A stretch of 64,000 nt of DNA from Amoebophrya sp. A120 (lineage: Eukaryota > Sar > Dinophyceae > Syndiniales > Amoebophryaceae): positions 8,786,179-8,850,178 of the forward strand of contig CAJINV010000003.1 in assembly GCA_905178155.1 (NCBI GenBank). Direction: 5' to 3'. Positions 1 through 10,000 of this stretch are shown here, in pieces. The position numbers and the translations under genes are program-made. Position 1 is the first letter of the stretch, and each line of letters opens with the position of its first letter. A model generated the notes under the pieces. That model was not told where the DNA came from and made no database searches. It saw only the letters and a list, made by a program, of their open reading frames with translations.

Positions 1-728
1 GCTGGTATGACTATTCTAGGGGAAAAAAAAAATCGTAATGCCCCATGCCTGTGTAGCTGTAGGTAGCTGTAGGCGCTCCCGCTCCTGCTGATGTAACATG
101 GAGTTCGGGGATTGTGTACGAGAAAACCGGATGAGCAACACACACCACGCAAGAAAGAGAGACAGATATTCTCAACTGGAGAACAGCGAATGGCCTTTAT
201 CATATTGATGAAATATCCATATGTATCCAGGGCTCCTCCGCCATCGTCGATCGTCTTGCCGGGACGCAGCACGACTATGGAAGCTTGCTGGGCGAATAGG
301 ATGAGATAGATACTCATGGAAAATAAATGCCACAGAGGACTCGATCCAGCCTATGGGTCATTTTCATTTTTTGCAGGAGCGGATTCATTTAATATTCGGC
401 GCGCATCAACAAGGGTTCTTGTATGGTGAAAAATCACAGCTGCGCAGCTTCATCATGCTGCTCTCTATGCGTGTGTCGTGTGTGTCTGTGTGCGTGTGGT
501 ACTAACCCTACTTCTTTTTGTTTTGCTGCTCGCCCTTCTCGTCATGATCCCCAGCATTTATTACAAGACTATAGACTGCAGACGCAGTGCCTCATTGTGA
601 TATCTCGTGTTTTTCTTTTCTATTCCTTTGCTTGCATTGATTCCGCCGGCACGGTTTCTTGCCGGATTCTCCGAAAATTCTGCCACTTCTCCCGGATAGC
701 AAGTCCCTTGACTAGCCGACTCGGACGT
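1..728. other. No gene recognised at the window's left edge
   Basis: This stretch lies downstream of the NTF2 stop codon. Open frames on both strands are short, rich in Cys and Ser, and show no family motif. It probably holds 3' flanking DNA. I see no RNA gene or repeat in it. Confidence 0.5.
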
Positions 729-780
729 TGAGCCAGAACTAGATGTCGTTGATCACAATGAGGAAACTACCCGCGGGACC
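729..780 (-). pseudogene. Diverged partial copy of the NTF2 terminal codons
   Basis: On the minus strand this 52-bp segment reads close to the end of the NTF2 reading frame next to it (795-846). It gives a GSFLIV-like stretch, then Asn-Asp-Ile, then an in-frame stop and a Leu-Asn. The true exon encodes GSFIIVNDMFRLN at the same relative spacing. The copy has base changes, small insertions and a premature stop, so it cannot be functional coding sequence. It looks like a short tandem duplication of the 3' end of the gene. Confidence 0.55.
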
Positions 781-785
781 TACGT

Positions 786-1919
786 CTACCCGATGTTGAG
801 CCGAAACATGTCGTTCACAATGATGAAACTTCCGGCGTGCGGTACTAAGTGAAACACCTGGGCAAACTTCAGCGGATTCTCCTCATCGTCTACTTTCAGG
901 TCTCCCGTCACAAAAATGAAGACGCCATTGTTGAACGGGTTCGGCTGGAAATCCACCTGGGGGGTAAGCACGATCATGACATCGGTAAGTATTTCTAATA
1001 TTTGTATTTCTGGTTGTTGCTGCAAAAATAAGGACTGCACGCGCACAAGAATCTTTTAAGATTATCAAAGTAAATGAGTCGCGCTTGTATCCACACGTCC
1101 TACTTGAATAGCAAAAGAAAGTGTTACCTTTGTGAGGGTATGCTTCACTTTCGAGAACTTCAAATTGTTGAGCTTGTTCATTATCGCCTGCTGTCCCTGC
1201 AGCGCTTCGCCCTCGAACGTCATCATGGAATCTGGCGTGTACCTGAAAGAGAAGCGACACTATAGCATAATGATAATCATAATTCTCGAAGGTAAAGCAC
1301 CTGCTGCTGCAGGAAGCAGTTATGGTCGTTGAAGAGAGGATGGAGTCGTTACACGAGTCAAAGTCAATGAAACTGAAAGAAGCAATTGTACAATTGTTGG
1401 AGCGCGACCCGATTCGTGTCAAAGGTATTGTAGTAGTGCTGGCAGAACTGCTATATCCCACAGAAAAGCGTACCCAGCAGACCAGAATCGTCAACGCCGC
1501 TTTGAAATTTACTACGGAGACTTCGTCACTTTACTACGTTTTCTTTCCCCGCGTGGCATGATAAGCATCTTCGCAGGGACATACTCCTACCTCACTCCTG
1601 CAAAGCAGTGCCAGTGCCAATCGATATCTATCTCTATGTTGATGCCGCTGCGTTTACTTGTTCTACATGACAAGTACAGCACGTCGAGACTGTTGGAAAT
1701 AATACAACTCCAGAAAAGGTATGGTGTGGACGGCTTGTGCTAGTGCTTCTTTTTGTCTTTTTTTGTCGCCGGCGGAGGTCGTCCCCCACCTATTTATATG
1801 TTTTGTCTGTCGGAGTAGTTCTTTCGTTGCGCTTTTAAGTACAACGATGGCATGCTGGGTATACTTTTCTGTGTGATATGCTCGCCAATCTGAGCAAACT
1901 GCGGGTTGATCTGCGACAT
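786..1919 (-). CDS. NTF2: Nuclear transport factor 2 (four exons)
   Basis: NTF2 is the small homodimeric carrier that binds RanGDP and FxFG nucleoporins and brings Ran back into the nucleus. Exons on the minus strand are 1879-1919, 1392-1448, 1128-1242 and 786-956. Together they make 384 nt, that is 127 residues, which is the usual family length. Recognisable blocks are HYYNTFDTNR, LYTPDSMMTFEGEALQG and the ending NDMFRLNIG. The start is the first Met and fits the family N-terminus. Introns 2 and 3 have GT-AG ends. Intron 1 does not: the frame is restored only by removing the inverted-repeat element at 1454-1878, giving IGE-QFCQHYY, as expected. It is the last gene of the minus-strand run in this window. 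Confidence 0.93.
1454..1878 (-). mobile_element. Intron-forming element in NTF2 intron 1
   Basis: Read on the minus strand, the element starts TATCACACAGAAAAGTATAC and its far end, reverse-complemented, starts TATCCCACAGAAAAGCGTAC. The inverted repeats run about 26 bp to a shared CCCAGCA. The flanks are GAGCA and TAGCA, a 5-bp duplication with one mismatch. Removing the element and one flank copy joins the exons in frame. Its ends are TAT...ATA, not GT...AG. Confidence 0.8.
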
Positions 1920-2031
1920 TTTCTTGCCTCGGCTGCCTCGTGATATGGATGTGTCAGGCGGAAAGTCGCAAAATATAAAGATTGAAACGCAAATGGAAAC
2001 AAACTATCTGCGAGGCACAACGAAATGCCTG

Positions 2032-3203
2032 TCACGAATGGATGGCATTCGCAATTGCGGACGATAGTTCTGGGGCTCTTTGCAATACTAGAGGGAGCAG
2101 GAGCACGACAGAAAGAGTCTTTGATGCCACAAACAGCATGACCAATTGTTTTTTTTTTGATGGAGCTCCTGACATTGACATTTCTGGTGCGCCGCTGAGC
2201 AAGTCGCAGTCGGCGCCGAACGAACTGAAAATGGCGTGAACAATTTCGTGCGTGACTTCTTTACATTTTCACTTTGACGATTTCCCACCTGGCAATCCCA
2301 TACGTGAGGTCCTTCTTGTACTGTGCCCACCGGAGGATCGTTGCAGGAAATTGGTTGTGGTAAAGCCCGAAATGTGCTATTTCAAGATCGAACTTTAATT
2401 CGCTTGCACGCTCGTGGTCGTGGGGTCTTCTGTTATCGGAAAACTGCTGCAAGGAAGAGCAATTCCGACAAAAGACTGGAGTAGACTTTAGATACCGCTG
2501 TAGTTTTGTCTTCAAAAAATGAGTGCTGCAAAGAAACGGTCTGCCGGCTCACATGAAGATGATGACAATGATGATAAAAAGCGAAATAAAGGGCCGAAGC
2601 AATGCAGGGAATTATAAGCTAAGCAGGGCTTCAGCTACGTAAACAGATAATGGAAAGTCAAAGTTGAAACGGGAGCACCGAATAAATAAAACGCTCCACC
2701 AGCGTTGCAAATTATAGAAGTAGTCGCTGCACCGGTACGGCTAAAAATGTAATGAAAGTTTTCTATCGCGAAGAGCTTTGTTCGTTTTGGACCTGTTAGT
2801 AAAGAGAAAGGGCGGACAAAATACAACACACCGCATCAGTTATTCAGCTTGTACATTTTGCGGAAGCAGCTTTACTGCTAGGAACGGAGCAACTTGAAGA
2901 AGACCCAGCGTGCCATATAGTATCTGAGTAAGAATCAATCTGATCATGCCATTTCTCGGGTAGATCGACAGCACAGTAACGCCAACGTGATCAATCTTGT
3001 TGCAATGGCAAGACTATTTGCAATGGCTGCGACTCCTGCGTGGTCAAGAAATACTAACTGAATATCCACCGCGAGCACGACGACCACTCGCGATCATCAT
3101 CGCATATATTAAGATAGAGATCTGACACTTCAACAAATTTCTGTCTAGTATTAGTTCTGATGCAAACGGAAAGACTTCGCTGGTGCACCAATAAAATTAT
3201 AGC
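2032..3203 (-). CDS. Probable multi-exon gene, unrecognised, possible membrane protein
   Basis: Four short stretches on the minus strand look coding, although each is too short to stand alone. They are: 3059-3203 (AIILLVHQRSLSVCIR..., bounded by AG and GTTAGT); about 2840-3010 (...IYPRNGMIRLILTQILYG..., a hydrophobic segment, with an in-frame stop at 2840 that an internal GTAAAG donor would avoid); about 2285-2425 (FDLEIAHFGLYHNQFP..., AG before and GTGGGA after); and 2032-2256, ending in a hydrophobic segment (LVMLFVASKTLSVVLLLPLV) and a stop. The last exon contains HEIVH, which fits the HExxH zinc-protease pattern but proves nothing by itself. Splice phases were not all reconciled, so this may be more than one gene. 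I do not recognise the product. Confidence 0.4.
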
Positions 3204-4032
3204 CTGAGGATCCGTGCTGGCATTTACATTTTCAGTTCGAATTCCGTCGTTGTACAGCTTAGTAGCAGTGGTTCACCGGCGGCACTGGTATAGCAGCACC
3301 AGCAAGAACCATGACAGGCTAGTTGTATCTCAAAGATACTAAACGACAAAAACTGAATCTATCAGATGAATATGCAGTCCGACTAGCACTACAGCATTTG
3401 CTTGCTACTTTTTGAACGATTTGAGGATCTACGCCTCAAGAATCTGGCTGTTCTGGATCTATCTTCCTAGTGATTAAGTATTTCGATTTCCTATTCGTTT
3501 TCTGAGTTTCCTCTTCTTTAGAAACATGACCATAAACGTGGTTTCGATTCGACGAGGAGTGAAAGCGTGACTCAAGAGCAGTCCCGCCCCATTATATCGA
3601 CGAACTACAGCCTTCTGGCGTGACAGTGACTTTTGACCTTCGTAGGATGGGAACACCAACACAGTCACGACGACCTGCGCCGCCAAGTGCTTTGGTCTTG
3701 CATCATTCGTTCGCGAGATTTTGCAAAGCTTGCGCTCCACTTGATTCGAGCAAGCAGCACAAAAAAAAACGGAGTTAGTATACAATTAGAAAAGTGGACC
3801 AGTACTGATACTTTCTTGTTTTCTTCTCCACCTATGCTATCCATGCAAGTTGTGCAAGATTGACTGTGTCCTATGCTTAAGTTCTGCTCCTATCCACATA
3901 TTGGTATTACAATCCACCGTGGAGGAGGAGCTAGAAACCGTAGAGCACTCCAACTCATGATCATGATGTACATGTATGATTCTAATCCTTTTAAATATTG
4001 CCCGCCCGGGACGTATAGATAAAAAGTGAACC
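3204..4032. other. Intergenic or unassigned stretch
   Basis: A minus-strand open frame at 3474-3785 (103 codons) is the longest here. It is basic, has no motif I recognise and no clear splice partner. It could be the 5' exon of the gene at 2.0-3.2 kb, or chance. Otherwise I see only AT-rich flanking sequence. Confidence 0.4.
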
Positions 4033-7000
4033 CTATATTGATGATTTCGTTTGCGAGGGAGATGCTAGCCCGGGCACCGACTTAGAAAGGCTCGGGCTGC
4101 TCGCAGTCGCTTTTGATAGCGAACTCCCGGGGAGAAACAGCGGGACGCTGGGGACGTCGCTGTTCGTGTTCCGCGTAGAGGTGGTTCGTTTTTGAGGCAC
4201 CGAGCTACCATCCTGGTGCCGCTCCACCACGTCACGGTGCGTGTTCTGGGTAAAAATCCGCTGACTCTCCAGCACCTGCTTCTCTGCCGCGAGCCTGTAA
4301 AATTTTGCCGCGAAGGAGTAGACGCGCAGCAGCGGCGTTTCCTGCTCCAACCCCAGCTTCTCTCGCTCGGCTGCGCTTATCCAAAAAAAAAAGCTTTACA
4401 TTCCCACATTCATAAGTATTGTGTTCATGTTGCGGATTCAGCATCAGCATGCACAGGACGAGATAGCTTGGTCTGCCAGAACTGGATCTGCATGACAAGA
4501 AAAGGAACAAATAAATGATGAATCAGGTGTATTTCATCTTCTACGTGCGGAGATGACAAGTTAAAGTGTAATCATGCGTTGTATGTAAGATTGCTGGTCC
4601 TGCGCATCTCTTCGTGCAGGGAGATTGTTCCCTGACTGTGTTGCCGTTTCTGCAACTAAACAGTGATGTGTTTACTGTAGCCTTTTTTTCTCTCCATAGC
4701 GCTGGACGGAACTATGCTGCTCCCACTCGACCCACGAAGCGTGTTGGGCTCAGGTCTCTTCTCGTCTGAAGATGCTGGGCCCGATGCTTTGCGTTCTCCC
4801 GCTTCAAACTCCCGCTGCTCATCCGGTTTCAGTGGCTTTTCCTCGTCCTGTGCAGACGAAGATCGCCCTTCGCGGCGCTCTCCTGTTTTTGACGTAGCCG
4901 TGGGACCACGTTCGGCGTCTCTTACTCCTGTGTTTCCCATAATACTCAGCGGCAGCTGCTCGGCGGAAAGAATCCCGCGCTGCGCGAGCCGTTGCAGGAG
5001 CGTTTCGGCTTTTGTAATCTTCAGCTCTAGCGTATGCAATGCAAATTTCCCACAGCACACGTTGGACAAAATAATGCATCACAAATTTAACGCGTGAAAA
5101 ACTTTTCAGTGCACTCTGTTTTTTGTTTTCTCACACGGAACAAGGAGCCACGTTTGCACAATGTGCAGTACGAAAGGAAATTCACTGTGCATACACCGCC
5201 TCCCAGTTCTCTTCTCCTATCGCGCTCATTTCCGCAGCCGCTATGTCGGAGCTAGTCCAGTTATCCAGATTCAGTGCCGCGCAGAGTTTGAGCACCTTCT
5301 GCTCGCTAAAGCTGAGCCGGTCGAAGTGTGTGAAAGCAATTCCGAGCACCCCATCAACTTCCAAGCTGTCGATTTCGTCGATACTCGCGGTAAAAGCAAC
5401 GACTTGTGCGACGTCTTTTGATGTGGATCGCTGCGCGGCGGGTGAGGCTGGAGGAGCATCATCGCTAAAAGGAAAATTATGATTATCCCTGTTGTTTCCG
5501 GGAGCCATTAGCCCCGACCGCCGTGCTTGGTGTTTCAGAAGACTGCGACGAGCGTGCAGGTTGCTGGAAAGGGTAAGTGAGCTCGGTGCACCAGCATTGG
5601 AAGGCGCGCCGCTGGGGCTACTGTTCTTCTGTGACGCAACATCCGCAGATGAATAGCTGAGATCATCTCGTCCTCCACCTGCGGCGCCACTACTTATGGT
5701 TCTCCCTGGTTGTTCCCCTATCCCTCGTGTCGTCGGGAGAACCGCAACTAAACGCTTTCGCACGAAGTGCTCGGCAAGAAGATTGATAAGAAAGGCATTG
5801 CCAACCGACATGTCCATCAAGTAATCTTTCACGTCCTCCGGGAGCTCGAGGCCCGCGCAGTCCTCGTGGAGCCACCGGGTGAGGCAATGACGAAAGTACT
5901 CGGTCGCCGTCTCCCGGGAGAAGTACTGCATGTGCACGAGGCCGTTGATACACTCCGCCTTCTCCTTCACATAGTCGAACCATGACGACTGCTGCAGCGG
6001 CCGCGTGCAGAGTACGAACACCAATGAACCCGCGTCCTGTGCTGGTCCACCCCCTCCGAATGTTTTCATCTGTGATGACGAGAGCAGCTGCCCTTGTTGC
6101 TGCGCCCAGGGATGTTGTTGCCAGTGTATGTTTTTCATCTGGTTGTGCATGTTATTGGCGTGGTCCTTCTTGTTGCTGGCAGCTGATACGAATGCCTGGT
6201 GCTGGGTTCTTGTGTTCATCATCTGTCGTGCCTTGCGGCGCTCTTTGAGGATAAAATTAGTCAAGCCGACGGAGAATTCGCCGGTGCGCTTGTCTTGGTC
6301 CTCAAAGAAGGCGGCAGATCGCTGCAGGTGGAGCAGCACCACGATGCGCCGGCGCCTGCTGTACGCGTCGAGGACACCAAGACACACCTGCATCAGGCGG
6401 TTCCGCCCGGTGTGCCGCAGATCACAGTCGGTTTGCGCCTTCACGACTGTGTCGCCAAATTATGCGAGTGCACAACGTACTATGCTGATCCTGGCCCTGC
6501 CCCGCATTTTTAGTGATGGGATGTTGCAAAAGCGCAACGATATTGAGTGCGGTATCATTCATCTATGTCTGCTATCGTAGCTGAACTAGAAGGGTGCAGA
6601 CGTCGAACTGCAAGCAGTCGAACTGGAACTACATTGCAAGTGATGCAGTCTGCCTCTGTGAGTTGACTTGTCAACATGGAAATCTCCGCGTGGCAGCTCT
6701 CCTGTAGTCGTGATTCATGCAGTGCACCACACGAGGGGAACGAGGGACGAGAGAACAAAAGGTTCTTGTGCAATCGGATACAAATTCAACCGAACACATT
6801 ACCTTGGACAGCAGCGGAAGCCAGACGCAGAGTTCCTCGTCTGCCAACAAGCCCGTCATAATTTCGCACATGTTGTCGCACTTCAGCCCCGTGCGCGCCT
6901 TGATCTCCTCGATCAAAACCAGATCTGCCCGAATCGCCTCACCCAGCTGGTTGAAAATTGTTTGCCACGGCAAGAATTGAACCTGTAGTTCGTTGTTGTG

Positions 7001-10000
7001 CGTAAGTAGTTGCTCTCGGGAAACAACACAGCTCGTGTTGATAATTGAAATGCGCTCTTAAAGATCATCCGTGGTCGTGGTGGTCAGGATGTTGAGGAAT
7101 CAGAACAATCACAAGCAGGCATTAAGGGTCAAGGAGGATCATTTTTGTAGCGCTCTGATGAGAACGAGGAGGAGGACAAGGGCGAGGACACGACCAAGTT
7201 CATATAAATACAAGGCCGCAACTTATGTCGCGCAGTGGGAGGGTGAACGAGTGGACGGGGGGGAAAGAAAAACGCCAGAGGGTGGGCAAGGGAAAAAATT
7301 TTTGATGCAGGGCGGGGCCAGGCATCTGTGCCGCTTCTTGCTGAAAGAACGAAGGCGGAGCGCCATGGCGCCCGTGGTTCCCGTCGTTGTGCGAGCGCGA
7401 GGACCCCGCCCGCACTGGGCGCGCGTTTGCGTGGCGGCAAGCCTTAGGCCCAAGCAACAACGCAAAGCGCGACAGCGAGCGGGCGCCAGTGGACGGGGGA
7501 AGGAAGCAGGAGAACAGCCCGCGCCATGCGAGGCGCTGGCGCGTGACGCCCCGCCCGCGCGTCTGTGGTGTGGCCCGTTCGTGCCGCCTGCCTGTGTGCC
7601 CCGCCCCTGTGCGCCTTGGTGCCCTCCCGCTCCCCCCCGCGCGCAGCCTTGCAGAACGGGGGCGCGCTGGGGCCCCTGCCGCGCGCTTGGATGGAGGACG
7701 GGCGCCAGCGCGAGGCATTCATTGCCCTCTGGGCGCAGGGGCCCACCACCCTCCCCCAGCACCCCCGGACAACAACGGCGCCCCCCGCGTTAGCTCGCAC
7801 GCAATCTGTTTCGCCCCCGCCTGTTTCCCTCGCGCGCAGGCACCCTCCAAGACAGAGACGGTGGACGGTGGCGCCCTCTGCCGGCCTCTTCGTGAACAGA
7901 GGGAGGGCGCCGGGGAAGGGTGGTGGGCAGCTGCTCGCCTGCAAGCCTGGCGCTGGGGCGCGACCTTCCCTTCGCGAACAGAGGGAGGGCGCCGGGGGAG
8001 GGTGGTGGGCAGCTGCTCGCCTGGTGCTTGGCCGCCGGCGGCGTGTCCCAGACGGCGGCAGGCGCCTTTTCAATGCATTTCCAGCTGGGAATCCAGCTGG
8101 AAACATTTGGAAGAGGCATCTGCAGCGCATTTCCACCTGGAAACGCAGCTGCAGACGCCTTCTCAATGCATTTCCCACCTGGCCTGTTCAAAGTGTTTCC
8201 AGCTGGATTTCCAGCTGAAGAGGCCTGATCCATTTCTATCTGGAAATCCAGCTGGAAACACTTACTTTGAGAAAGCATCTGCAGCGCGGGCCTTGGTGCA
8301 ATTTCAGGCGAAGCAAGACGCCTCAAGGCGTATCCAGGTGGAATGTCGGGTGGAGATGCCCAAGGGCATTCCCAGGGGAAATTTCGGGGCTTTTCGGTTT
8401 TTTTTTTTATTTCCGAATTGCTGTGCTTAGCACGACAGCTACTCTGGCGACCCGGGGAAGGCATTGGGGTGATGCGGGGCTACCTTTCTAGTGGCAAGAT
8501 GTTGGGAACGGATGATAGAAGTTTGCTTCTTTTTACGACTTGGCGCGCTCAGCATAGCTATTCTGGCTACCCAAGGAGAGGGCTTCCAGTAGGATACTGG
8601 GAGGGTATCAGGATAGTGGGAGGATATTTCTTTTGCCCGGGTTGCTGTGTTTAGCACAGCAATTCTGGCTACCCAGAGGAAAGATTTCCATTGGGATATT
8701 GCGAGGGTATCTTCAGGATAGTTGGAGGATATTGGCAACGGGTGGGAAGAGTTCACTTTTTTGCCCGAGTTGTTGTGTTTAGCACAGCAATTCTGGCTAC
8801 CCAGGGGAAAGATTTCCCGCTAGGGTACTTGGAGGGTATCAGGATAGTGAGGGGATAGTGGGATGGTGCGGGTAAGGGGAGGGAGAATTTTGCTCGTTTT
8901 CCCCGAGTTGCTGTGTTTAGCGCAGCAATTCGGGCTACCCAGGGGAAAGATTTCGCAGTAGGATAGGTGGCAACCCATGCACAGCTTGCAGGGATGCAGT
9001 CGACGCCTTCGGTCTTCGACTGCCTGATCGCGTTGCTCTTCTCGGGCGCGCGATCAGCTGAATTTTTTTTCCTTTAGGATTTCAGTAAGGAAGTGAAACG
9101 GTGAGAAAAGTTTGCTTGGGGGTTTGTTTTCCTTAGGGATTTCAGTAAGGAAGTGAAACGGGGAGAAAAGTTTGATTGGGAGTCTGTTGCGAAACATTTT
9201 CGACGGGGCCCGCGAAATATTTTGCGTTGCAAAATATTTCGGACCTACAAAATATTTCGGACCTACAAAATATTTCGGACCTACAAAATATTTCGGACCT
9301 ACAAAATATTTCGGACCTACAAAATATTTCGAGCTGCAAAATATTTCGCGCCGCAAAATATTTCGAGCCGCAAAATATTTCGAGCCGCAAAATNGCAAAA
9401 TATTTCGCGCCGCAAAATATTTCGAGCCGCAAAATATTTCGAGCCGCAAAATATTTCGAGCCGCAAAACATTTCGAGCCGCAAAACACTTCGAGCCGCAA
9501 AATATTTCGAGCCGCAAAATATTTCGAGCCGCAAAATATTTCGAGCCGGAAAATATTTCGAGCCGGGAAATATTTCGAGCCGGGAAATATTTCGAGCCGG
9601 AAAATATTTCGAGCCAGAAAATATTGCGAGCTGCAAAATGTTTCGAGCTGCAAAATATTTCGAGCTGCAAAATATTTCGAGCTGCAAAATATTTCGAGCT
9701 GGCCGTTGGGCGTTGGGCGTTGGGCGTTTGCGATTTGGCCGGTTGCCGTTGGGCGTTGCGCGTTGCGCGTTGGGCGACTTCCCAAATCGCGACAGCTTTG
9801 GAAAGTTTGGAAATTGTCAAAAAATTTTCGGCGTGGATGATTTTCCTCCCCGTGGCAAAGTTTTAACTGCCCCTGCTCAGCAATAGGAGTTATAAAATCA
9901 TGTGGAGAAAAAAAATTAAACGGCTCTGCTGCTGCAGGTACTTCTGGAAGTACTAAAAAAGATGAAACTAACAGTTGTCATAGTATAAGAGTACGCTTAA

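Noticed and set aside
5123-6580. Plus-strand frames antisense to the cyclase
   Set aside because: They are shadows of the minus-strand exon, which carries the family motifs.
7071-8464. Several frames of 150-350 codons on both strands
   Set aside because: They overlap in conflicting phases within GC-rich DNA, are dominated by Arg, Pro, Ala and Gly, and lie inside an intron whose flanking exons join perfectly.
9212-9702. Possible CRISPR-like array
   Set aside because: The repeats are directly adjacent with no unique spacers, lie within a eukaryotic intron and have no cas-like neighbours.
9054-9866. Long open frames on both strands (Phe/Cys/Ser/Arg-rich, about 240 codons)
   Set aside because: They are translations of the 17/18-bp tandem repeat, open in every phase and containing the N at 9394. 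They are not proteins.
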